From contig DUNG01000057.1 of NCBI GenBank assembly GCA_012839475.1, positions 1 to 64,000 on the forward strand: a stretch of DNA of 64,000 nt. Reading direction: 5' to 3'. This DNA comes from Petrimonas sp. (GTDB lineage Bacteria; Bacteroidota; Bacteroidia; Bacteroidales; Dysgonomonadaceae). Positions 1 to 8,264 of this stretch are shown here, one piece after another (within the stretch, counting starts at the first letter, position 1; every line of letters starts with the position of its first letter). Position numbers and translations under genes: made by a program. Under the pieces are notes generated by a model, which was not told the DNA's origin, did not search any database, and saw nothing but the letters and a program-made list of their open reading frames with translations.

Positions 1-120
1 ACTCATCCTTGACAAATGTCATTAATTCCTCTTACCTTGCACAAGGACAAGCAAGTTACAGGCAACGCCTGTAATCCTTGTACAGGTATCGGAATTAAAA
101 ATACAAGTCAAGGATGAGGT
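1..120. repeat. Nested palindromic (MITE- or REP-like) element
   Basis: The whole segment folds back on itself. The outer arms are a perfect 12-base inverted pair (2-13 with 107-118). Further in, TAATTCC (23-29) pairs with GGAATTA (91-97), then 33-47 pairs with 75-88 with few mismatches, and the apex is an 8-bp perfect stem, TTACAGGC (56-63) with GCCTGTAA (67-74), around a 3-base loop. Each of the middle arms is itself nearly palindromic. Nothing in it looks coding. It lies directly beyond a truncated SusD gene, so a small non-autonomous mobile element or a REP-like palindrome is the simplest reading. It begins at the window edge, so its left boundary and any target duplication cannot be seen. 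No second copy was noticed in the window. Confidence 0.6.
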
Positions 121-171
121 GAAAAAGAAAAAAAAGAATAATTTTGTAACAAGGCTAATAGAGGATTTAGA

Positions 172-300
172 CTAGAGACACACTAAATGTAACACTACCG
201 ATATTACCAATCCATAGCTTTCACCTATTAGGTCTATACAAGAGGTGAAACCAGCATAGATCATTATGGTTAGGAGAAAGTAAATTATTTTTGGTTTCAT
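172..300 (-). pseudogene. SusD leader remnant (or 42-aa lipoprotein)
   Basis: The reading frame starts 17 bases downstream of the SusC stop, the usual SusC-SusD spacing. It encodes a typical SusD-style lipoprotein signal (MKPKIIYFLLTIM...) with a lipobox ending FTSC at about residue 21, then an acidic stretch. After about 28 residues the similarity to SusD leaders ends and the frame stops at codon 43. The rest of a SusD (500-600 residues) is absent; AT-rich sequence and the palindrome at 1-120 follow. I read this as a SusD gene truncated by deletion or insertion. A genuine small lipoprotein cannot be excluded. Confidence 0.5.
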
Positions 301-317
301 TTGATTATCAACTATAA

Positions 318-3300
318 TTAAAGCTTAATTCCAATACCTAGGGTAAACAGGCGTGTACTTGGATATTGGTCTCTGTTATCGTAACCTGGATTGAGCCCTG
401 AAACAGACACTTCTGGATCCACACCTTTATATTTTGTGAGTATAAGCGTGTTTAATATTGAGCCATAAATTCTTAGGGATTGAATGTGCCTGTCCAACTC
501 ATTGAAGGTATAACCTAATGTCACGTTATCTACCTTCCAATAATCACCGTCTTCAACGTAGTAACTGTTAAATTCAGGATCAATCTCCCTGCTTAGAGGC
601 ACTTTGTTGAAGATTTTGTCGTTTACCGATTGTAGCCTGTTTTCTTGTCTGCTGTTTTTCGTGTTTTCAAAATAGATCCTGGCTTCGTTGATGATTTGGT
701 AACAGAACGCCCCTCTCATTGTGATGCTCAGATCAAAATTCTTGTAGAAGAAATTGTTGTTCCAGCTCACGTAGTATTTAGGTAATCCGTTTCCAAGGAT
801 TTTTTTCTCTTCCGGCGCTCTGGAAAATTCACTGTTTGGAATTTTTTCTCCGTTTGAACCTTCGTAAATCCATCTGCCTTGTTCATCAACATCAATAACC
901 TTGAATCCCCAAAAGTTGCCAATTCGCTGACCTACTTCAACCCGGTGAGATATCGTCTTCACGGGCTCTGCCAGCCAGCCTGTATTAAAGTAGTCATGTT
1001 CCGTTTTAAAGACACTACCGTCAAGACTTTTCAATTTGTTTGAATTGGTAGAGAAAGTTGCATTGCTGTTCCAGTCAAAATCTTTCTTACGAATCATGAT
1101 CGCATTCAACAATACTTCAAGACCTCGATTTTGCATTACGCCACCATTTGCCCAGGTTCTGTTGTATAAATTGGGAGGAACCGGCACGTTGTATTCATAT
1201 AATAAACCATCTACCTCCCGGTTATAGAGGTCAACACTACCAGAGAATCTACCTCTCAGCAGGATAAAATCTACACCAATATTTGTTTCTTTCTTTTCTT
1301 CCCATTTCAAATTTGGATTGGCATTTGATGCAGGTACAATGGTTTGCACCCACTTGTCGTTCACGTATGCATATTTATCGTACCTCAGCATGGCTACACC
1401 CAGGAAACTGTTTCTGGGCTGAGAACCGGTCACCCCATATCCAACGCGTAATTTCAGGTCATTGATTGCCCCAATATTTTTCATGAATTTTTCTTCAGAA
1501 ACTCTCCAACCCAGGGAGATAGAGGGAAAAGCCCCCCACTCGTTATCTGTACCCCATAATTGGCTTGCACCTTCATAACGGAAGCTGGTCATTAACAAAT
1601 ACCGGTTGTCATAAGTATAAGTAGCCCTGCCGAAAAAACCGATAAGGTTAGAAATGCGTTTATTCGAGTTGACCGATGCTTTTCCCTCCTTTAATGCAGA
1701 TCCTATTCCTATATTGTGCCATCCTCCAAATTGATTATCCTGAAAACCGTGATTTGCAAAATAGATGTCTTCATAATCAAATTTATTGTAGCTATATCCT
1801 CCCAGAACGGAAAAGTTATGCTTATCCAGTTGTTTCTGATAGTGGGCTGTTAGCTCGACCACCTCCTCCAAATTTGTAGATGCGCCGACAGAAGACCATC
1901 CGGGAAAGCCATCACGTTTAGCGGAAGCATGCTCAAGTGTTTCTGAATACCCATGATTCCTGTTCCCGCGTACATGAGAAAAGATAGCTTTCAGCGTTAG
2001 ATCTTCAATGGGATTGTACGTAGCGCTACCATTCATCCTCAATTCAATGTTTTTGACATTTCCATAACTCTCATGTAACCTGGCCATGGGGTTTTCGTAC
2101 TCGAACTTACTGAGATTTTCATTCCAACTTCCATCTTCGTTCTTTACAGGATCTGTTGGGTTACGTAAGATCGCTTGCCTGTATGTATAGCCACTGAAAC
2201 TTCCCGCGTTACTCGTTGATTCATATTGATTCCTCTTTCCCAAGAGACCGAGCTTTAATTGTAATTTGTCATCAAACAGACGGTGTGTCACTTCAATTCT
2301 TCCCGAAAGTGTTTTATTGTCAGATTTTAGCATGATACCTTCTGTATCATTGTAATTGATGTTCGCGATGTAATTTGTTGTTGTATTACCACCTCTAAAA
2401 GATAGGTTGTGAACGTTTGAGAATGGTGTTCGTGTTATCTCATCCAGCCAATTGGTATTTGCTCCATGGTCTTCTTCAGGATACATTTTTCTAAACTCCT
2501 CTCCATTTAACATTCGTAGTCTTCTGACAATCTGGGAGGTACTTATATATCCATTATATTCCACGAGATTAATCTGGTCACCCGTGGCTTTCTTCGTGGT
2601 AATTAGAATAACACCGTTTGTACCACGTGTTCCATAAATTGCAGCAGCTGAGCCATCCTTCAACACATCCACGCTCTCAACGTCTTCAGGCGCGACTGTA
2701 TTTATACTGCCGGGTATCCCATCAATGAGAACCAAAGGAGCAGTGTTAGCACCACCAATTGTGTTTGTTCCCCTTAATCTAAATTGCGTTGTTGCCGTTG
2801 GATCTCCACTCGGATTAATTATTGCCAGGCCTGCAACTTTACCTTGTATGAGTTGTCCTACGTCCTTCATGGCGCCTTTCCCAAAGTTTTCTGGCCTAAC
2901 GCTTGCCACTGAGCTTGTCACTTCTCCTTTTCGTTGCGTTCCATAACCGATAACAACCAACTCATCCAACGCCCTTGTATCTTCTGTTAGCGTGATATTG
3001 AACGTGGTTCTTCCTTCAGTGGTGATATGTTGTTCTATATACCCGATGTAGGAGATTCGAATTGTTGCCTTATCTTCCACGCTTAACGAGAATTTACCAT
3101 CCATGTTGGTAATGGTTCCATTGGTAGTTCCAATTTCGATAATATTTGCCCCTATAACGGGTAAGCCCGCGGCATCCATAACGATTCCTGTAACGGTTCT
3201 TTTTCGCGGTTGGAACGTCTCGGTGAGGGTTATTTGCTGGTCGACCATCTTCTTTGGCGAGAGAATAATCTGCGTGCCTTTCACTTCGTATTCCACCTCA

Positions 3301-3551
3301 TTAGGGTCAAACAGTTGATTCAATAGCGATGCGATCGACTCTTCGTTGGCGTGGATGTCGGTTTTCCTATCCACATCAATTAATTTGCTGTTATACAGGA
3401 AATAGAATTCCGATTTCTCTTCGATGACCTGTAATATCCTTTCGATGGAGCTGTTTTCCAACTCAAGAGAAATTGTCGTGACCTGAGAGTAAGACTGTTC
3501 TGCCTGTAAATAAAAAACAAGCAGGAAGAAAAACAGGAGTGTCATCCTCAT
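318..3551 (-). CDS. SusC-like TonB-dependent transporter with STN domain
   Basis: This is an outer-membrane TonB-dependent glycan transporter of the SusC/RagA family (1077 aa). In order it shows a signal peptide (MRMTLLFFFLLVF...), an STN (secretin/TonB N-terminal) signalling domain at about residues 26-75, a carboxypeptidase-regulatory-like domain at about 118-205 (GLPVIGANIIEIGTTNGTIT), the SusC linker DELVVIGYGTQRK, a plug (about 205-320, ILITTKK) and a 22-strand-type barrel ending FTLGIGIKL. The STN domain fits the FecR anti-sigma immediately upstream, the usual trans-envelope signalling arrangement. Upstream of the chosen start an in-frame ATG opens a segment matching the N-terminal extension of the SusC at 16895-20206, but here it has two stops, so MRMTLL is the start. 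The SusD partner downstream is broken, which may leave this protein mainly as a sensor. Confidence 0.93.
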   Translation of the reverse strand: MRMTLLFFFLLVFYLQAEQSYSQVTTISLELENSSIERILQVIEEKSEFYFLYNSKLIDVDRKTDIHANEESIASLLNQLFDPNEVEYEVKGTQIILSPKKMVDQQITLTETFQPRKRTVTGIVMDAAGLPVIGANIIEIGTTNGTITNMDGKFSLSVEDKATIRISYIGYIEQHITTEGRTTFNITLTEDTRALDELVVIGYGTQRKGEVTSSVASVRPENFGKGAMKDVGQLIQGKVAGLAIINPSGDPTATTQFRLRGTNTIGGANTAPLVLIDGIPGSINTVAPEDVESVDVLKDGSAAAIYGTRGTNGVILITTKKATGDQINLVEYNGYISTSQIVRRLRMLNGEEFRKMYPEEDHGANTNWLDEITRTPFSNVHNLSFRGGNTTTNYIANINYNDTEGIMLKSDNKTLSGRIEVTHRLFDDKLQLKLGLLGKRNQYESTSNAGSFSGYTYRQAILRNPTDPVKNEDGSWNENLSKFEYENPMARLHESYGNVKNIELRMNGSATYNPIEDLTLKAIFSHVRGNRNHGYSETLEHASAKRDGFPGWSSVGASTNLEEVVELTAHYQKQLDKHNFSVLGGYSYNKFDYEDIYFANHGFQDNQFGGWHNIGIGSALKEGKASVNSNKRISNLIGFFGRATYTYDNRYLLMTSFRYEGASQLWGTDNEWGAFPSISLGWRVSEEKFMKNIGAINDLKLRVGYGVTGSQPRNSFLGVAMLRYDKYAYVNDKWVQTIVPASNANPNLKWEEKKETNIGVDFILLRGRFSGSVDLYNREVDGLLYEYNVPVPPNLYNRTWANGGVMQNRGLEVLLNAIMIRKKDFDWNSNATFSTNSNKLKSLDGSVFKTEHDYFNTGWLAEPVKTISHRVEVGQRIGNFWGFKVIDVDEQGRWIYEGSNGEKIPNSEFSRAPEEKKILGNGLPKYYVSWNNNFFYKNFDLSITMRGAFCYQIINEARIYFENTKNSRQENRLQSVNDKIFNKVPLSREIDPEFNSYYVEDGDYWKVDNVTLGYTFNELDRHIQSLRIYGSILNTLILTKYKGVDPEVSVSGLNPGYDNRDQYPSTRLFTLGIGIKL

Positions 3552-3644
3552 AGCGATGGGTATTTTCTTACAAAAAGTACGAAAGAGACGTGCTTATTGG
3601 CTGATTTATTTATTATTCATACTGTTACATTTCTATTAAATATA

Positions 3645-3744
3645 TTGGATGGATTTAGTAAATCAGTTGCTTCGCGGTGAGGTGAGATTTTCCGCGATGC
3701 CATTGACAATTTTAACGGAGAGCCTGTTTTATTCTCCCGCTCTC
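3645..3744 (-). promoter_or_regulatory. Conserved fecR-susC leader with hairpins
   Basis: The fecR-susC gap contains a 52-base block (3645-3696) that is identical, base for base, to 20231-20282 upstream of the other SusC. Upstream of it is a stem GAGAGC/GCTCTC (3718-3723 with 3739-3744). Within the block GCGG/CCGC can pair, followed on the minus strand by AAGCAAC (3666-3672). The same hairpin-then-AAGCAAC order occurs at 30736-30777 before a third SusC. I infer a structured 5' leader that separates fecR from susC expression; the mechanism is not visible. Confidence 0.5.
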
Positions 3745-3840
3745 TGCTGTTCATTCTTCGTTATTTTTCATAGGTATTCTCCCATTTAGGTTATTCACTT
3801 TATTTTATTATCGCGTTTTTCTTGTCGTTGTATCTTGATT

Positions 3841-4752
3841 TCACCGTGTGCAAATCGTGACGACTCGTCGCGAAAATGTGTCGTTACCCAGTTGCTCCCG
3901 ATCGGAAATGGAGTAGGTAATCGGTGCGGATCTTTTCAAAAGTTCCAAGATATCTTCCAGCGTTTCGTTGGTGAAGGTTGCCGTGTACTCGTACTCTTTC
4001 AGCACGTCATCTTCAAGATAGATGGTTACTCCAAATTTACGAGAAAGCTTGTACACGATAGTTTCAAGGTTCTCCCTTCTAAACACCATCTTGCCATCTT
4101 TCCACGCGGTATCAACGTAAGTGTCGGTTTCCACAACGTTCACTTGACCGGTTAAACGTGACAGCACCAATTTTTGCCCTACAGACAACTCTTTTGTAAC
4201 GGGACGTTCCGCTTCCACTGCCACATTCACGTTCCCCTCGGTTAACGTGACTTGACACTCCGATGCATTGGGATACGCACTGACGTTAAATTCGGTTCCG
4301 TAGGCACTAACAGTAATGTTATCGGACGTTGCCACGTTAAAGCGATTCTGTTGATCTGCAATGACCTTAAAGTAGGCTTCACCTGATAGCTCGACCCTCC
4401 TTTCTTTGCCCGTGAAACGTATGGGATAGGTCAGCTCGCTTTGGGAATTAAGCCATACCTCACTTCCATCAGGCAATATGACTTTTGTAACGATGCCCGG
4501 GGCGGAGGAGAGCGTGATGCTCTCTATTGGCGCTGTATCCAGCATTGGCTGGATAATGAATTGATACAGCAAGCCTAGGATTAGCAGTATCACCGCTGCC
4601 CTACAGGAGAAATTCCAAGCTCTTTTCCTAAAAGAGAGATAGGCTATTTTCCTGGATACTTTGTTCCATGCCTTTGCCGTATCGATGCTTTGCTGTTTCG
4701 TTAAAGTTTCTGTTAGTTCGTAAATACCATTTACTTGTCTCAAATTTTTCAT
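3841..4752 (-). CDS. FecR-family anti-sigma factor
   Basis: This is an inner-membrane anti-sigma/signal transducer that receives the signal from an STN-bearing SusC and controls the ECF sigma factor. From the chosen start (MKNLRQVNG) it has a basic cytoplasmic segment, one transmembrane helix at about residues 51-69, a periplasmic FecR domain (VILPDGSEVWLNSQSELTYP, then VELSGEAYFKV) and a C-terminal DUF4974-type domain (about 225-295). An upstream in-frame ATG would add 29 residues unlike the family and overlapping a conserved noncoding block, so I prefer the internal start. It lies between the sigma gene (gap about 264 bases) and susC on the same strand. A decayed copy of it is recognisable at 20384-20560. 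Confidence 0.9.
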   Translation of the reverse strand: MKNLRQVNGIYELTETLTKQQSIDTAKAWNKVSRKIAYLSFRKRAWNFSCRAAVILLILGLLYQFIIQPMLDTAPIESITLSSAPGIVTKVILPDGSEVWLNSQSELTYPIRFTGKERRVELSGEAYFKVIADQQNRFNVATSDNITVSAYGTEFNVSAYPNASECQVTLTEGNVNVAVEAERPVTKELSVGQKLVLSRLTGQVNVVETDTYVDTAWKDGKMVFRRENLETIVYKLSRKFGVTIYLEDDVLKEYEYTATFTNETLEDILELLKRSAPITYSISDREQLGNDTFSRRVVTICTR

Positions 4753-4808
4753 ATTACTCCCACTCTTTGGTGCTCTTTGCACCTTTTCAGAAATGTTTTG
4801 GTTACATA

Positions 4809-4841
4809 AACTTGACGTGCGAGAAGGTGAATACCCCATGC
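4809..4841 (-). promoter_or_regulatory. Conserved noncoding block upstream of fecR
   Basis: These 33 bases differ by one position from 20589-20621, which lies upstream of the fecR relic of the second locus. Coding sequence next to it has diverged or been deleted in that copy, yet this block stayed. It sits about 60 bases before the fecR start, between sigma and fecR, where an ECF-sigma promoter or operator would be expected. Function is inferred from position and conservation only. Confidence 0.45.
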
Positions 4842-5016
4842 CAATGGCGGCTATTTAACGTTTTTTTTCTTTTAGCCGGTTAAAAAAGTGTTACTGGTTG
4901 ATTCCACAAGTCCGGGCGGTTCTTATCTAATCTTAAAGTTGTCAACCCGAAAGCATGGAGAATTGGTATAAGAAGGTTTTAGTTTAACCGGACCACACCT
5001 TACACGATAGGAACGG

Positions 5017-5565
5017 TTACGGAAGGTAATCCTTGAGGTTGGTCCTTAACATGTTCAAAGCCTTGCTGATGTACGCTTCGACTGTTTTTGGGGATACGCC
5101 CATCTCCTCGGCGATCTGGTTATAGGTCATGTTCTCGCATCGACTCAACTTGAACGCTTTTTGAACGTTGGGGGGTAGTCGTTCCAGTGCCTCGTGGAGC
5201 ATCTTTTCCAGTTCACCAATGGTGTAGATCTCTTCGGGCGTATCCATCTCTTCGTGTGGGGCCTCACGTTCCGCGTGAACTTTACGTACCGACTGTTTTC
5301 GCAGGTAATCGGCGCAGCTATTTTTCACGCTGGTAATTAGCAGGTTGCGAAAAGAGGAAGTCACCTTGATTTTTTTTCGGTTTTTCCATAGGTTGTAAAA
5401 GGTCTCTTGTACAATGTCTTCACAGACCTCGGCTGATGAGATGTAACGTTGTGCGAATACGCAGAGGGAAGGGTAGAAGTCGAAAAACAACTCTTTAAAC
5501 GCCTCGTGATCGTCATTAAAGGCGATCCTCCTGAACAGGTTATGTAAGAAGGCGTTATCTTTCAT
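5017..5565 (-). CDS. ECF RNA polymerase sigma factor
   Basis: A 182-aa extracytoplasmic-function sigma-70 factor. Region 2 is visible at about residues 20-90 (YPSLCVFAQRYI, EDIVQETFYNLWKNR, LLITSVKNSCADYLRK) and region 4 at about 125-175 (LPPNVQKAFKLSRCENMTYNQIAEEMGVSPKTVEAYISKAL) with its helix-turn-helix. It is the first gene of a sigma-fecR-susC series on the minus strand, so it should be held by the FecR protein at 3841-4752 and released when the STN-bearing SusC is loaded. It is a good candidate to drive both this locus and its duplicate at 5848-20206, which has no intact sigma or anti-sigma gene of its own. Confidence 0.93.
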   Translation of the reverse strand: MKDNAFLHNLFRRIAFNDDHEAFKELFFDFYPSLCVFAQRYISSAEVCEDIVQETFYNLWKNRKKIKVTSSFRNLLITSVKNSCADYLRKQSVRKVHAEREAPHEEMDTPEEIYTIGELEKMLHEALERLPPNVQKAFKLSRCENMTYNQIAEEMGVSPKTVEAYISKALNMLRTNLKDYLP

Positions 5566-5847
5566 CGATTACTAAATTACACGATATAACCCTATCCGCG
5601 TGAATAGGTTTACGCGAATTTAAAAAAAATAATCGAGTTTACGCCTTAATTTCACTTTCGCATTTGTGATTATTTTTGCTTTCAAGCGAAACGAAATAGA
5701 AAGCAAATAATAACCATAATACAACACGCGAAAGTTAAGTCGTTCACTTATCGTCAATATCTCGCAACGATCTACTGACTAAATATGTTCTATTTTCCTT
5801 AACAGGTATTGTCTATTAATTGTGAGAAACGATGACTGTCCAATGAA
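5566..5847. other. Intergenic, upstream of ECF sigma gene
   Basis: These 282 bases separate the end of the arabinan-type locus from the sigma gene on the same strand. An imperfect palindrome with CGCGT/ACGCG arms (5597-5616) lies 32-51 bases before the sigma start and could be an operator. I see no reading frame worth calling and no clear intrinsic terminator for the upstream operon, so read-through into the sigma gene is possible. Confidence 0.4.
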
Positions 5848-8196
5848 TTATCTTTTCAAAGTAATAACTGTAAAAGAATATTTAGGAAAAATATACTTCG
5901 CGTCTTTCCGTTTAATAGTTGTCTTGGAATACACGGGAACAACATTGTTCATATTCGCGTAGGTGTTGTATTCCGTTAAGTCGCAATCGCCAATAGTGAT
6001 AACCTCACCCCTGGTGTTGAATCTAAAGTTGTCTATATTGATAATGGCTTCTTGTGGATTATCCGACAAATTGACAACATACAAAGTAAGCTCGGTGTTG
6101 GCGTCGTTAATTTTTGCAGTTACATCCAATACGCTATCAACGCTACTCGTAGCTTCGATTACATTTGGCTTCCACGTCTGCATCATAATTTCATCAACAT
6201 GTGCCGAAGGTTGAAACCAGATAGTGTCCGAAGTATAATGGATTCGGCCCTGATCCCACATGTAGTGTAAACCATGAGGTTGAAACGTGTTTGCCGTTCC
6301 AAGCATGACGAAGCTATTACCATAACGTTGATTCGTGTTCCAGTTGTGGGCATGCGCAAGACCGCGATCCCAGTCACAACGGGATCCATTCTCTTCCATT
6401 GGATGTAGTTTCAACCAATACCCGGGATAGTCTTTTGCCAATTCTCTTTGTAAAATCACACCCATTTCATTGAGGTAGGCTTCCCCACGATCTGCAAACG
6501 AAATAGAGCCTCCATAGTGAGGGTCCCATGCCAACTTGTCTCCTTTGCCCTGGGATATAAACCAGCCGACCATCTCTGATGCTAATTCATACGAGCGGGT
6601 AGCTGATCTAAGTTGTGTCAATTGTTGCTGTAGTTGAGTAATTTGTTGTCTTGAGTAAGGAGTACTTTGTATTTCTGAAAGCTGTTCCTCGATATTTTCT
6701 ATACGTTGTTTTTGTGCCTCGGTAAGCTCGCGGCGATAGCCAGAGCCTCCTATGTTAAGCGAGGTCATAATGGACATATCAGGATCTACTTCCCAAGCAG
6801 CCAAGGCAAATTTTTTCATACATTCGATATATCCTCTAGAGATGCCACGTTCGTTATCAACTTGAATATATTTGAGGTTATATGGTTGCGGATGGCCATG
6901 TTGAGCCCTTAATGCTCCCCACTTGGATGTAGTGGGCCCGTTAACGTATTCAACAAAGTCTCTGATATCCTCATACGTTTCATCCATGCTCATTCCTATA
7001 ATGGCGATCGCCCCAATTGCCTCTGCTGCTTGTAGCATTTCAATAAATCCAAAGCTATGCGTGGCGTATAAGTTAAAGCCGTTACGTAAACAAATCCTTC
7101 TTTCATCAATCGGGCCTATCATTTTCTTCCAACGGTAAAGATAGGTGTCATTACCAACATCCACCATTGACCCGTTATAACGGAACGCGGTAATGCCTTG
7201 CTTTTTAAGTGCATCCGTAAACATAGTACGAATCGGCCATCCACCCGGGACACGACCCCATTCGCCGGGTTGTAGGAACATGAATCCCAAACGAACTTCA
7301 CCAGGCTTTTTCAGGGATACCCCAATACTACCTTTTATGGTGTTGCCATTAGGGATTAACTCATATTCCACTTTCTCATAACTGCCGTCGCCTTTCAAAT
7401 TAAATGATTTCTCGGCCAAAACACGGCCATTTTCATCCCTCAGAGAAATATAGATATTGGTTGGTTCATTGGCCATCACGCGCAATACACCATCATAAGG
7501 TTTATGGGCTTCAAAACGGATACCCTGTTTATATAAGCCGTGATTGGTAATACCCACTTCCCCACTTCCACTAAGAAAAGTGATGACTTGTGTCTGACGA
7601 CCCATGTAGGCTTTATAATTACGTTCCAGCGTATAGCGAAATTGGGGGCTACCAGAAACCAGTTTGTTCCAAAACTTGGAAATTTGCTCATTACCATTGA
7701 CGCGTTCGAGCATTGTCTGCTGTATGTTTGCAGGAAGTGAGTCGTATGGGAGGTAACGTCCATAAAACTTCCAGCCTGATATAATCTCCGGAGCTCTATC
7801 TTGAACATGCGCGTAAATATCCTTCGAATAAACATCGTACATCTCCGTGATGTTGTTCCAGGTGATGCGATTGTATATGTTTGATTGAGAAATTAAATGT
7901 GGTATCCGGCGCTCATCTAAATAGACATAGATTTTGGAATAATCCTTAAGTTCCAAGTTAAGAAAGTCCGTTTCGACATTTTCTTCAAAAGCTTCACCGT
8001 GGATTAGTTGACTAAACATACCACCATTGGTCTGGTTGTTTAAGTCCTCGATATTTGTGCCATTAAAGAACTTGGTGACAGTTGCAATTTGATTGTTCGC
8101 ATCAATGTTTATACTGATTGGTTGATCTGTTTGTGAATGGAGGAATCCAACAGTAAACAGGAAAACAGATGCAAACAGCACTTTTAGTTTTTTCAT
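5848..8196 (-). CDS. Divergent GH51-like arabinofuranosidase
   Basis: A 782-aa exported protein (signal peptide about 1-21) that looks like a distant alpha-L-arabinofuranosidase. The order is: N-terminal strand with an FNGTNIEDL segment, a beta-sandwich carbohydrate-binding-like part at about 220-312, then a TIM barrel with FRYNGSMVDVGNDTYLYRW, aligned by eye to the GH51 motif RWPGG..ADEYHW. E449 in VDNERG occupies the acid/base position; E601 or E602 in HPMEENGSRCDW are candidates for the nucleophile. A C-terminal beta domain (about 670-782) matches alpha-L-AF_C style. A heptad-rich coiled-coil-like stretch at about 490-532 interrupts the barrel. It is last in the operon after the canonical GH51. 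Substrate is inferred from context; a relative with different specificity is possible. Confidence 0.75.
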   Translation of the reverse strand: MKKLKVLFASVFLFTVGFLHSQTDQPISINIDANNQIATVTKFFNGTNIEDLNNQTNGGMFSQLIHGEAFEENVETDFLNLELKDYSKIYVYLDERRIPHLISQSNIYNRITWNNITEMYDVYSKDIYAHVQDRAPEIISGWKFYGRYLPYDSLPANIQQTMLERVNGNEQISKFWNKLVSGSPQFRYTLERNYKAYMGRQTQVITFLSGSGEVGITNHGLYKQGIRFEAHKPYDGVLRVMANEPTNIYISLRDENGRVLAEKSFNLKGDGSYEKVEYELIPNGNTIKGSIGVSLKKPGEVRLGFMFLQPGEWGRVPGGWPIRTMFTDALKKQGITAFRYNGSMVDVGNDTYLYRWKKMIGPIDERRICLRNGFNLYATHSFGFIEMLQAAEAIGAIAIIGMSMDETYEDIRDFVEYVNGPTTSKWGALRAQHGHPQPYNLKYIQVDNERGISRGYIECMKKFALAAWEVDPDMSIMTSLNIGGSGYRRELTEAQKQRIENIEEQLSEIQSTPYSRQQITQLQQQLTQLRSATRSYELASEMVGWFISQGKGDKLAWDPHYGGSISFADRGEAYLNEMGVILQRELAKDYPGYWLKLHPMEENGSRCDWDRGLAHAHNWNTNQRYGNSFVMLGTANTFQPHGLHYMWDQGRIHYTSDTIWFQPSAHVDEIMMQTWKPNVIEATSSVDSVLDVTAKINDANTELTLYVVNLSDNPQEAIINIDNFRFNTRGEVITIGDCDLTEYNTYANMNNVVPVYSKTTIKRKDAKYIFPKYSFTVITLKR

Positions 8197-8218
8197 GATC
8201 GTGGTTGTTTACAATGAT

Positions 8219-8260
8219 AACTATGTCCCTTGTAGATTTCTATCTACAAGGGACATAGTT
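8219..8260 (-). other. 19-bp perfect hairpin between two GH51 genes
   Basis: The arms 8219-8237 and 8242-8260 are perfectly complementary around a 4-base loop (TTCT). They fill most of the 68-base gap between the two GH51 genes. The run of T lies on the plus-strand side, so it would terminate plus-strand rather than operon transcripts. On the minus-strand mRNA it is more likely a processing or stabilising stem that sets the ratio of the two enzymes. Confidence 0.7.
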
Positions 8261-8264
8261 TTTT

